Below, in pieces: positions 1-9,200 of a stretch of DNA of 64,000 nt (its first letter is position 1; each line of letters begins with the position of its first letter). The translations under genes were made by a program, and so were the position numbers. The stretch is from Neotamlana sedimentorum. GTDB taxonomy: Bacteria > Bacteroidota > Bacteroidia > Flavobacteriales > Flavobacteriaceae. The stretch spans positions 1 through 64,000 of the forward strand of contig NZ_JTDW01000010.1 of the NCBI RefSeq assembly GCF_000943565.1, in the 5' to 3' direction. The notes beneath the pieces are model-generated. The model was not told the origin of the DNA, did no database searches, and saw nothing but the letters and a program-made list of their open reading frames with translations.

Positions 1-1
1 T

Positions 2-1963
2 ACAAACAGCCCGTACTCCGTAACCGTTACTGTTGACGATAGTGATGCTGACACAAATGATATTACTACTACAAGCTTCCAATGGGTTATTAATGCTACT
101 GAAACGCCTATTTCAATAGATACTATTGCAGATCAAACCAATAACACTGGTGACATTCTTGATGGTAGCTTTGCTGTAGTTGCTTCTGGTGGTGATGGTA
201 ATTTAGTGTACAGTGCTGATGGTTTACCTAATGGCATTACTCTTGATAGTGCTTCTGGTAGCTTCAGCGGAACTATTGCTACTAATGCCGACACTAACAG
301 TCCGTACACAATTACTGTTACTGTTGACGATAGTGATACCAACACAAACGATAGTGTTTCAACAGCATTTTCATGGGTTGTTAATAGTTCTAATACGGTA
401 ACTTGGACCGATTTAAATGAAAATGAAAATTACACACCTCGACACGATTGTTCATTTGTACAAGCGGGTGATAAGTTCTACTTAATGGGAGGTCGCGAAA
501 GCGCTCAAGATGTAGACATCTATGATTATACTACAGATAGTTGGACTAAACTAGCAAATTCTGCTCCAGTTGAATTCAACCATTATCAAGCAACCGAATA
601 TGAAGGGCTAATTTGGATCATTGGGGCTTTTAAAACAAATTCTTATCCAAATGAAGAGCCTGCTGAATATATATGGATATTCGACCCTGTTGAAAATGAA
701 TGGGTTCAAGGTGCCGAAATTCCAAGCAATAGAAAAAGAGGTTCTGCTGGTTTAGTAGTTTATAATAACAAATTTTATTTAGTTGGAGGTAATACTATTG
801 GCCATAATGGTGGATATGTGCCTTGGTTTGATGAGTTTGATCCACATACTGGAACTTGGACTACATTACCAGATGCTCCAAGACCTAGGGATCATTTCCA
901 TGCCGAAGTTATTAATGGCAAACTATATGCTGCAGGAGGAAGACTATCTGACGCTTCAAGTGGCGATGTTTTTGTTCCAGTAATCCCAGAAGTTGATGTT
1001 TATGATTTCGCAACAGGCCAATGGATTTCACTTCCTGAAAGTCAAAACTTACCAACCCCTAGAGCTGGTGCATCCGTTGCCAATTATAATGGTAGTTTAT
1101 TAGTAATAGGTGGAGAAGTTCATGAAGATGTAGTTGATGATGCTTTAAGCGTTACCGAAGCCTATAACCCTAACACTGGAACATGGACACAACTTCCTGA
1201 CCTAAATCATGAACGTCATGGTACGCAAACTATTAAGTCGGGAGATGGTATTTTTATTATTGCTGGCTCTCCAGCAAGAGGCGCAGGAAACCAAAAAAAC
1301 ATGGAGGTTCTTGGTACAAACAACCCTACTGGAACACCTAGTGTTGCTAGTGTTTTAAATATTCCAACAAATATTGATATTAATGGTTCTGTTGGTACCG
1401 AAATTAATATAAGTAATTCCAATGGAAATATGGGAACACTAGTTCATTCCATAGCTTTATCTGGAACCAATTCAGAAGATTTTGAGATTGTTTCTGGAAG
1501 CATAACCGAAGGATTAATTCCATCTAATTCGTCTCATCAAATCATTGTAGCTTATCATGGAACTAGCAATAATGTAACAGCCGATTTAGATATAAATTAT
1601 GGTGTAAACAATTCTTCGTCGATAACTTTAAATGGTTTGACCTCAACTGCTTTTAATAAAACAACAACCACTGATAAAACACTTAGCGTGAATTCTAATG
1701 AAACTATTGATAATTTTTCTATTAATATATTCCCGAATCCAGCTAATTCAAAAGTGTATATTAAAGCAAACTCTAACGATTCGTTAGATGTAATAAACCT
1801 ATATGATTTAAGAGGACGCTTAGTAAAAAGTTACAACGCCAAACTAACACAAGGTAATATATCGGAACTAGATATTACCGACATCCAGGAAGGCACGTAT
1901 TTAATTAGAATTAAAACTCGTAAAGGACAAATTCTTAATCATAAATTAATAGTAATTAAATAA
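2..1963 (+). CDS. Secreted kelch-repeat protein with Ig-like repeats and T9SS type A sorting domain (5' partial)
   Basis: The frame is open from base 2, so the gene starts upstream of the window and 653 codons are visible. The first ~135 residues hold one partial and one whole copy of a putative Ig-like repeat (SPYSVTVTVDDSD / SPYTITVTVDDSD), similar at DNA level too. Residues ~140-430 carry kelch-type blades (FYLMGG, WTKL, FYLVGG, LYAAGG, LLVIGG), which would fold as a beta-propeller. After a linker, the last ~75 residues are a type A T9SS sorting domain (IFPNPANSKVYI... LYDLRGRLVKS... GTYLIRI). It is therefore predicted to cross the outer membrane by T9SS and to be surface-anchored or released. 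Ligand unknown. A rho-independent hairpin follows the stop. Confidence 0.88.
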   Translation, partial: TNSPYSVTVTVDDSDADTNDITTTSFQWVINATETPISIDTIADQTNNTGDILDGSFAVVASGGDGNLVYSADGLPNGITLDSASGSFSGTIATNADTNSPYTITVTVDDSDTNTNDSVSTAFSWVVNSSNTVTWTDLNENENYTPRHDCSFVQAGDKFYLMGGRESAQDVDIYDYTTDSWTKLANSAPVEFNHYQATEYEGLIWIIGAFKTNSYPNEEPAEYIWIFDPVENEWVQGAEIPSNRKRGSAGLVVYNNKFYLVGGNTIGHNGGYVPWFDEFDPHTGTWTTLPDAPRPRDHFHAEVINGKLYAAGGRLSDASSGDVFVPVIPEVDVYDFATGQWISLPESQNLPTPRAGASVANYNGSLLVIGGEVHEDVVDDALSVTEAYNPNTGTWTQLPDLNHERHGTQTIKSGDGIFIIAGSPARGAGNQKNMEVLGTNNPTGTPSVASVLNIPTNIDINGSVGTEINISNSNGNMGTLVHSIALSGTNSEDFEIVSGSITEGLIPSNSSHQIIVAYHGTSNNVTADLDINYGVNNSSSITLNGLTSTAFNKTTTTDKTLSVNSNETIDNFSINIFPNPANSKVYIKANSNDSLDVINLYDLRGRLVKSYNAKLTQGNISELDITDIQEGTYLIRIKTRKGQILNHKLIVIK

Positions 1964-1982
1964 AATAACTTTAACAATAATC

Positions 1983-2017
1983 AAAAAAAGCTATCATCAG
2001 TATGATAGCTTTTTTTT
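1983..2017 (+). terminator. Rho-independent terminator
   Basis: A 9-bp perfect stem (AGCTATCAT / ATGATAGCT, 1989-1997 and 2002-2010) with a 4-nt loop is preceded by an A-run and followed by T8. It lies 25 bases after the stop codon of the kelch protein gene and separates it from gmd. Confidence 0.85.
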
Positions 2018-2259
2018 GTTATGTCATCAACCAATCAAACAAACACTTTTTTATAAAATAAATATTCAATAAAAAATTAAGTTTGTTATTACATCTATAA
2101 TTATTTTATTTGATCACTATCATTTTTTTAAATCTTATCAGAAATACTTTATAATAAAATATATTATTCTAATTTAGTAGTTAGTAATTCAGACACTTAA
2201 ATTAAGTTATTTCTCTAATTACTATTAGCTTCAATTTAAAATAAACTAAAATTACATAT

Positions 2260-3387
2260 ATGAAAGTTGCATTAATTACAGGAATTACGGGGCAAGATGG
2301 CTCCTATTTAGCCGAATTACTATTAGAAAAAGGCTACATGGTACATGGTATAAAAAGGAGAGCTTCTCTGTTTAACACAGATAGAATTGACCATTTGTAT
2401 CAAGATCCGCACGATCCTGACCAAAGATTAAAACTACATTACGGAGATCTTACCGACTCAATGAATCTAACTCGAATTATTCAAGAATGTCAACCAGATG
2501 AAATTTATAACCTTGGGGCTATGTCTCATGTAAAAGTTTCCTTTGATTCTCCAGAGTACGTTGGTAATGTAGATGGTTTAGGAACACTGCGAATTTTGGA
2601 AGCTATTCGCATTTTAGGCTTAGAAAACAAAACTAGAATATACCAAGCCTCTACCTCCGAACTCTATGGCGGTTTACCTGAAAATAAAAATGAAAAAGGG
2701 TTTTATGATGAAAATTCTCCCTTTTACCCGCGATCGCCTTATGGTGTTGCTAAAATATATGGTTTTTGGATTACCAAAAATTACCGCGAAGCCTATAATA
2801 TGTTTGCTTGTAATGGTATTTTGTTTAACCATGAATCGCCACGTCGTGGAGAAACTTTTGTAACACGTAAAATTACGCGAGCTGTTGCCAAAATAGCATT
2901 AGGATTACAAGAAAAAGTATATTTAGGGAACTTAGAAGCAAAACGTGATTGGGGGCATGCAAAAGACTATGTAAGAATGATGTGGATGATTCTTCAAGCC
3001 GATGTTGCTGAAGATTGGGTTATTGCAACTGGAGTAACAACAACAGTACGTGACTTTGTGAGAATGGCTTTTTTAGAAGTAGGAATAGAATTAGAATTTA
3101 AAGGTACGGGAGTAGATGAAAAAGCATTTGTAACAGCTTGTAACAATAAGGATTTTCAATTAAAAATTGGCAAGGAAGTACTGTCTGTCGATCCTACATA
3201 TTTTAGACCAACCGAAGTTGATTTATTAATTGGCGACCCTAGTAAAGCGAAAGAAAAATTAGGTTGGGTACCAGAATACGACCTTAAAGACTTAGTTAAG
3301 GATATGATGGAATCTGATGTTAAACTCATGAAAAAAGATGTAGATTTATTAAAAGCTGGTCATGAAATTTTAAAGCAAGCCGAATAA
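2260..3387 (+). CDS. gmd: GDP-mannose 4,6-dehydratase
   Basis: It converts GDP-D-mannose to GDP-4-keto-6-deoxy-D-mannose, the first step towards GDP-L-fucose, in the cytoplasm. The 375-aa length fits the family. The N-terminal Rossmann motif is GITGQDG (residues 8-14). The SDR catalytic Tyr-x3-Lys is Tyr161/Lys165 in SPYGVAK, with the family Ser-Glu in STSELYGG just before. The [16 protein letters not shown] block is highly typical of Gmd. The next gene, fcl, begins 57 bases downstream on the same strand and supplies the following enzyme, so the two form one pathway operon. It probably feeds fucose to the polysaccharide loci in this window. Confidence 0.97.
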   Translation: MKVALITGITGQDGSYLAELLLEKGYMVHGIKRRASLFNTDRIDHLYQDPHDPDQRLKLHYGDLTDSMNLTRIIQECQPDEIYNLGAMSHVKVSFDSPEYVGNVDGLGTLRILEAIRILGLENKTRIYQASTSELYGGLPENKNEKGFYDENSPFYPRSPYGVAKIYGFWITKNYREAYNMFACNGILFNHESPRRGETFVTRKITRAVAKIALGLQEKVYLGNLEAKRDWGHAKDYVRMMWMILQADVAEDWVIATGVTTTVRDFVRMAFLEVGIELEFKGTGVDEKAFVTACNNKDFQLKIGKEVLSVDPTYFRPTEVDLLIGDPSKAKEKLGWVPEYDLKDLVKDMMESDVKLMKKDVDLLKAGHEILKQAE

Positions 3388-3444
3388 ATTTATTAAAGCG
3401 AATAGTAACATTTTAAACTATTTATTAATTAGTACATCTTAATT

Positions 3445-4527
3445 ATGGAAAAACATTCCAAAATTTATATAGCTGGCCATCGTGGTTTGGTAGGAAGCGC
3501 TATATTAAAAAATTTAAAAGCCAAAGGCTATACCAATTTTATAACACGAACACATAAAGAGCTAGATTTAACAGATAGCATAGCTGTATCAAATTTCTTT
3601 TCAACCGAAAAGCCAGAATATGTTTTTCTAGCTGCAGCAAAGGTTGGTGGCATTGTTGCTAATAATGTGTATAGAGCCGATTTTATTTACGAGAATTTAA
3701 GTATCCAAAATAATGTAATTCACCAAAGTTATCTTAATGGGGTAAAAAAACTCATGTTTTTAGGAAGCACTTGTATTTACCCTAAAAATAGTCCGCAACC
3801 CATGAAAGAAGACTATTTATTAACAGATACCCTGGAATACACAAACGAACCTTATGCCATAGCCAAAATAGCAGGTATAAAAATGTGTGAAAGTTATAAT
3901 ATTCAATATAACACCAATTTTATTTCTGTAATGCCTACCAATTTATATGGTCCAAACGATAATTTTGATTTAGAGAAATCGCACGTATTACCGGCACTAA
4001 TAAGAAAAACACACTTAGGAAAGGCGCTTCATAACAACAATTGGGAGACACTAAGAAAAGACCTAAATAAAATGCCGATTGAAGGTATTAACGGGACTTC
4101 TTCAGAATTAGAAATTCTAAATATTTTAGAAAAATATGGAATCAAAAAAGAAAATGAATCTGTAAAATTAGAAGTTTGGGGAACCGGTAAACCCATGCGC
4201 GAATTTTTGTGGAGTGAGGATATGGCAGATGCCTGTATATACCTAATGGAACACCGTAATTTCAAAGATTGTTTTAATGGCGACAACAAAGAAATTAGAA
4301 ATACGCACATTAATATTGGAACAGGAAAAGACATCAGCATAAAAGATTTAGCTATACTTATAAAAAATCTTATCGGATTTGAAGGCGAGCTTCATTTTAA
4401 TACTGAAAAACCAGATGGTACCATGAAAAAACTCACCGATCCATCAAAACTTCATGCCTTAGGTTGGAAGCATAAAATTGAACTCGAAGAAGGAATTAAA
4501 ATAGCGTATAACTGGTTTATTGATTAA
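3445..4527 (+). CDS. fcl: GDP-L-fucose synthase
   Basis: It is an NADPH-dependent epimerase/reductase turning GDP-4-keto-6-deoxymannose into GDP-L-fucose. The nucleotide-binding motif GHRGLVG is at residues 11-17. The catalytic Tyr137-x3-Lys141 (PYAIAK) and the preceding Ser/Cys motif GSTCIYP are intact. At 360 aa it is longer than the ~320-aa E. coli enzyme because of an insert at about residues 190-240 (rich in Lys, Asn and Glu) ahead of VWGTGKPMREF; similar inserts are known in Bacteroidetes homologues. Co-directional with gmd. Confidence 0.95.
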   Translation: MEKHSKIYIAGHRGLVGSAILKNLKAKGYTNFITRTHKELDLTDSIAVSNFFSTEKPEYVFLAAAKVGGIVANNVYRADFIYENLSIQNNVIHQSYLNGVKKLMFLGSTCIYPKNSPQPMKEDYLLTDTLEYTNEPYAIAKIAGIKMCESYNIQYNTNFISVMPTNLYGPNDNFDLEKSHVLPALIRKTHLGKALHNNNWETLRKDLNKMPIEGINGTSSELEILNILEKYGIKKENESVKLEVWGTGKPMREFLWSEDMADACIYLMEHRNFKDCFNGDNKEIRNTHINIGTGKDISIKDLAILIKNLIGFEGELHFNTEKPDGTMKKLTDPSKLHALGWKHKIELEEGIKIAYNWFID

Positions 4528-4559
4528 TTGAGCGTGAAACGCAATTAACACCTGTGAAA

Positions 4560-4585
4560 CACTAGTATTTTTCCTACATCTAGTG
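4560..4585. repeat. Small inverted repeat downstream of fcl
   Basis: CACTAG at 4560-4565 is matched by CTAGTG at 4580-4585 with a 14-nt loop, between the fcl stop codon and the strong terminator. It may be an accessory hairpin; no other role is visible. Confidence 0.35.
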
Positions 4586-4601
4586 ATGTTGTATTTTTAG
4601 T

Positions 4602-4649
4602 AAAATGCTATATAAAATGAGAAATTTCATTTTATATAGCATTTTTTTT
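4602..4649 (+). terminator. Rho-independent terminator of gmd-fcl
   Basis: A perfect 19-bp stem (4602-4620 with 4627-4645, core ATGCTATATAAAATGA) closes a 6-nt loop and runs into a T8 tract. It ends the GDP-fucose operon. Confidence 0.85.
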
Positions 4650-5003
4650 AATGACTATATAAAAATATATTTTTTCTTAAAATTTCCTTAATTATATCAG
4701 TATTATAATTATTTTTATCAAAATTACACAAAAACATAAGTGGTTAGCATATAGATAATTAGACATTTTTTTTATGTAAATTCTCTCTTTAAAAAATAAT
4801 CAGTTAAAAAAAACGTTAATGTTCGAAATCCAATTTTTAAAAACAAACGTAGCTTTAATTAATCATAAGAAAAAAACGCTAGCAAATGCACTTTGTCGAA
4901 TTAATTCATTGTATTTCATCGAAAAAAACAAAACTTTTAACGATTTTATTTTTTTATTACATAATATTGCCTCAGCGATTTTAAATAATAAAAAAATAGA
5001 ACT
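4650..5003. other. AT-rich intergenic stretch, no convincing gene
   Basis: This is the leader of the secreted-protein operon that follows. A 62-codon frame (4819-5007) is open and overlaps the next start by the four bases GTGA. It has no recognisable domain, no signal peptide and the lysine/asparagine-rich make-up expected of random AT-rich sequence, so it is not called a gene. No clean TAnnTTTG element was found. Confidence 0.5.
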
Positions 5004-5522
5004 GTGAAGCATACCTACCTAATAAATAGCTTACTTTCTACATTCGTATTCCTTTTAGTTTTGTTTGCTTCTTCCAAATCGAGCGCTCAAGACAATTTGC
5101 ACTCTATAAATGCCTCTGGAAACGATGTTATTGTAGATTCTGGGTCTATAACCTACTCTATTGGACAAGTCTTTTATGGTTCAATAAACAACAGTGATTA
5201 TCAAATAAGTGAAGGAGTTCAACAATCCAACGTTGATACTAATACCGCAAATGAAGATATTGATGATATTTCTACTGAAATTGATATGCTTATCTATCCC
5301 AATCCAACAACCGATTTTGTTACTTTAAAATCAACTGGTTTAAATTTTAATAACGAAAATTCGCTTAGAGTATTTGATTATCAAGGTAAACTTATTAGTA
5401 AACAAGCCATAACTCAAAACAAAACCCAAATAAACTTAAATTACTTAAACACCGGCTTATACATAATTCAAGTTTTTGTAAATGAACAATTATGGAACAC
5501 CTACAAAATTTTAAAACAATAA
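5004..5522 (+). CDS. Small secreted protein with T9SS type A sorting domain
   Basis: The 172-aa product has a signal peptide (hydrophobic segment ~8-25, cleavage probably after SSAQ), a short ~60-aa mature region and a C-terminal type A T9SS domain (LIYPNPTTDFVTLKS... LRVFDYQGKLISK... GLYIIQVFV). Almost all of the mature protein is the sorting domain. The start codon read here is GTG at 5004; no in-frame ATG lies close to the signal peptide. Only 4 bases separate it from the next gene, so the three genes 5004-11774 are probably cotranscribed. Function unknown. Confidence 0.8.
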   Translation: MKHTYLINSLLSTFVFLLVLFASSKSSAQDNLHSINASGNDVIVDSGSITYSIGQVFYGSINNSDYQISEGVQQSNVDTNTANEDIDDISTEIDMLIYPNPTTDFVTLKSTGLNFNNENSLRVFDYQGKLISKQAITQNKTQINLNYLNTGLYIIQVFVNEQLWNTYKILKQ

Positions 5523-5526
5523 AACC

Positions 5527-6258
5527 ATGAAATATACACTTTCTTTTCTTCTGTTTTTGTCATTGTCATTGACAGTTTTTGCCCAAACTCCTGAAAAAAT
5601 GAGTTATCAAGCTATCTTAAGAGCAAGTGATAATTCATTGGTTGCCGACTCTAATGTTAGTATAAAAATTATTATTCATCAAAACGATCCGAGTGGTGAA
5701 ATCATCTTTGAAGAAAACCACGCAGTCTCAACAAACAGTAATGGTTTAGTCTCTTTAGAAATAGGAACTGGATCATCTGTATTAGGTTCATTTAACACAA
5801 TTCCCTGGCAGCAAGGGTCTTATTTTGTAGAAACTCAAGCCGATATTAATGGTGGGACAAATTACAATGTTACAGGTGTTAGCCAATTATTAAGTGTCCC
5901 TTATGCGTTGCATGCAAAAACTGCTGAGAGCATTACAGGAACAATTACGGCTGTTAGAGCAAACGTTATTGCTTTTACAGACTCTAGATCAATAATAAAT
6001 TCAGACATTAATAATACCATTGCCTGTACTCGAAATGCTACTCTTACTTTATCTTCAAATTTTTCAGAAATGGCTATTGGTGATACTATTAATTTAGAAG
6101 CTCATAACGGCGCAACTTTAACTGTTTCAGCGGCCACTGGTGTATCACTAAATTATACAGCTTCAGGAAGTGCAGTATTTGCTAGTGAAGTAGGAAATGT
6201 TCGTTTTGGTTTATTAAGAAAATCTGGTGAAAATGCATACATAATATCAGGACAATAA
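5527..6258 (+). CDS. Secreted protein of unknown function (VPYALHAKTA family)
   Basis: 243 aa with a signal peptide (cleavage near VFAQ, residue ~20). The mature start, PEKMSYQAILRAS, and the central motif SQLLSVPYALHAKTAE mark a family common in Bacteroidetes, often beside T9SS cargo and resembling tail-fibre-type beta-rich proteins. The C-terminal ~100 residues have a repetitive, Thr/Ser/Asn-rich beta-strand character. No catalytic motif and no sorting domain are visible. Its stop codon overlaps the next ATG by one base (TAATG), which indicates translational coupling to the giant FN3 protein. Confidence 0.75.
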   Translation: MKYTLSFLLFLSLSLTVFAQTPEKMSYQAILRASDNSLVADSNVSIKIIIHQNDPSGEIIFEENHAVSTNSNGLVSLEIGTGSSVLGSFNTIPWQQGSYFVETQADINGGTNYNVTGVSQLLSVPYALHAKTAESITGTITAVRANVIAFTDSRSIINSDINNTIACTRNATLTLSSNFSEMAIGDTINLEAHNGATLTVSAATGVSLNYTASGSAVFASEVGNVRFGLLRKSGENAYIISGQ

Positions 6259-9200
6259 TGAAAAAATATATAATATACTTCTTACTACTGTTTTCAACAA
6301 CTGTATTTTCGCAAAACTATTTTTATGCTCTTGATAAAGCGAAAGAAGCAGGTGCTGATTCAGAAAGCCCTACAACTCCCCAAAATTTAGTAGCAAGTAA
6401 TATTACGGAGCATGCAGCTGATTTAACATGGACAGAAGCAACCGATAATGTTGCTGTAGTAGGTTATAATATTTATATTAACAACAATTTAATTGCAACA
6501 ACCAATAATACAAGCTATAATTTATCTGGATTAACATCTGGAACTACTTATACCGTAAGAGTTACTGCTTTTGATGCTCTTAATAACGAATCGGAATATA
6601 GCAATAGCGTTACTTTTACTACATCGGACAACAATGCGCCTACGGCACCTCAAAACCTAGTAGCTAGTAATATTACCGAAAATTCAGCTCAATTAACATG
6701 GAATGCTTCAACAGATAATGTTTCAGTACTTGGATATAATATTTATAATAATGGTGATTTTGTGGCTACCGTAAGAGGCGCTACAAATTATGCGTTAGTA
6801 GAATTAAATCAAGGTACAGAATACAATATCACTGTTAGAGCTTACGACGAAGCTGGAAACGAGTCTAACGAAAGTAATATTGCTACATTTATAACCTTAG
6901 ATATCATAGCGCCTACTACGCCGCTTAATTTAGTAGCAAGTAATATTACCGAAAATTCTGCTGATTTAACTTGGTCTCCAGCTTCCGATAACGTCGCTGT
7001 TATTGGTTATAACATCTATAATCAATTTACTCTTATACAAGTCGTAGATAATATAACCTCTTTTACACTTACTAATTTAACAGAAAGTACTACTTATAAC
7101 CTTATAATAAGGGCAATTGACGCTGCTGGCAATGAATCTGAAGATAGTAATATCGAGATTTTTACAACAAACACTCCAGAAGATACACAAGCACCAACAG
7201 TGCCTAGAAATTTAATTGCAACAAATATTACAGAAACCACTGCCGAAATAACTTGGACAGCATCTACAGATAATATTGGTGTTACAGGTTATAATATTTT
7301 TAATAATGGTACTTTATTAACTTCTGTTGGAAACATTACGAACTATACTTTAACAGGACTAAATACAAGCTCATTATACAATTTAACCATAACAGCTTTT
7401 GATGCTGCTGGAAATGAGTCGGCGGCAAGTAATAATGAAGACTTTACCACAGTAACACCAACAGATACTGAATCACCTACAGATCCTAGTAATCTTGTGG
7501 CATTCAATATTACAGAAACTACTGTAGATTTAACTTGGACAGTATCAACAGATAATGTTGGTATTGCAGGCTACCTTATTTATAAAACCAATAATGGTGT
7601 ATCACTTTTACAAGATGTTGGTAACATAAATAGTTTTACTCTAACAGGTTTAACTGAAGGCTCCGATTATAGTATAATAGTTCGTGCTTACGACACTTCT
7701 GGAAATCAATCGGGAAACACTAATACCGTTGACTTTACAACCTTAGTACCTATAGATACGCAAGCTCCTACTGCTCCACTTAATCTTATTGCTTCAAATA
7801 TTGGAGCAACATCGGTTAATTTAATCTGGTCAGCTTCAACTGATAATGTTGCCGTAACAGGTTACAATATTTATAACGACGATACACTTTTAGTTACGGT
7901 TGGTAATATCACGAACTTTGCATTAACAGGTTTAGATCAAGGTACCATTTACAACCTAACACTAAGAGCAATTGACGCTTCTGGTAACGAGTCAACCAAT
8001 AGTAATACAGCTCGTTTTACCACGTTAGATAGTGAAAACCCTTCAATTCCAATAAACTTAACGGCTACTAATATTACTGAAAATTCGGTAAGTTTAAATT
8101 GGACAGCTGCCACCGATAATGTTGCTGTAACAGGTTATAACATTTATAATAACGTTACCCTTATTCATGTTATAGGTAATGAAACCAACTATGAACTTAC
8201 TGGATTAGTTGAAAACACCGAGTACAATATTTTTGTTCGTGCTTTTGATGCAGCAGGTAACGAATCGGAAGACAGTAATGTAGAAACTTTTACAACCACT
8301 ACGAATGCCGAAGTCTATTTCACTTTAGAACAAATTGATGCCAGTACTAACACAGTTTTAAACACAATAACAAGCGGTTATAGTGCTCCTGTAGAACATT
8401 TTACAGACTTTAATGTAAATGCTATACCTTCATCAAATAATAATGTTGCTAGTGTATCTTTTAATTTAACAGGAGGCGACACCCATAACCAATCAGAGAA
8501 TGTCGCTCCATATGCACTTTATGGTGATGATGGCCAAGGCAACTATACTGCTGGAAAAAACTTAACCGAAGGCGACTACACATTACTTGTAACTGCATGG
8601 TCGGCCACTTATGCTTCTGGAACTAAGCTAGGAGAAAGTAGCTTTAACTTTACCGTTTTACCAGCTGCACCAGATAGCGAAGCTCCTACCATTCCTACAA
8701 ATTTTGTTGCGACAAATGTAACTAATAGTTCTGCCGATTTAAGTTGGAGCGCTGCTACCGATAACGTAGCTATTTCTGGTTATAACATATATAATAACGG
8801 AGAACTTATAGCAACTACCGGGTACACCACCAATTTTAATTTAACTGGTTTAACGGAAGACACCATCTATAATTTAACTTTAAAGGCTATTGATGTCTCT
8901 GGTAACGCATCTGAAGATAGTAATACTGTAACCATCACAACATTAGGTCCAGATACAGAAGCACCTACTACCCCTTTAAACTTAACAGTTTCAAATATTA
9001 CTGATAATTCTGCTGACTTAAGTTGGACAGCTGCTACAGATAATGTAGCTATTTCCGGATACAATATCTATAATAACGGTGATTTAATTGCAACAACCGA
9101 CAATATTACTAATTTTATTTTAACAGATTTATCTGAAGATACGACGTATAGTATTACATTAAAAGCTTTTGATATTGCTAATAATGAATCTCAAGAAAGT

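Noticed and set aside
4819-5007. 62-codon frame overlapping the next start codon by GTGA
   Set aside because: No domain, no signal peptide, and a Lys/Asn/Phe composition expected of random AT-rich DNA; the overlap alone is weak evidence.
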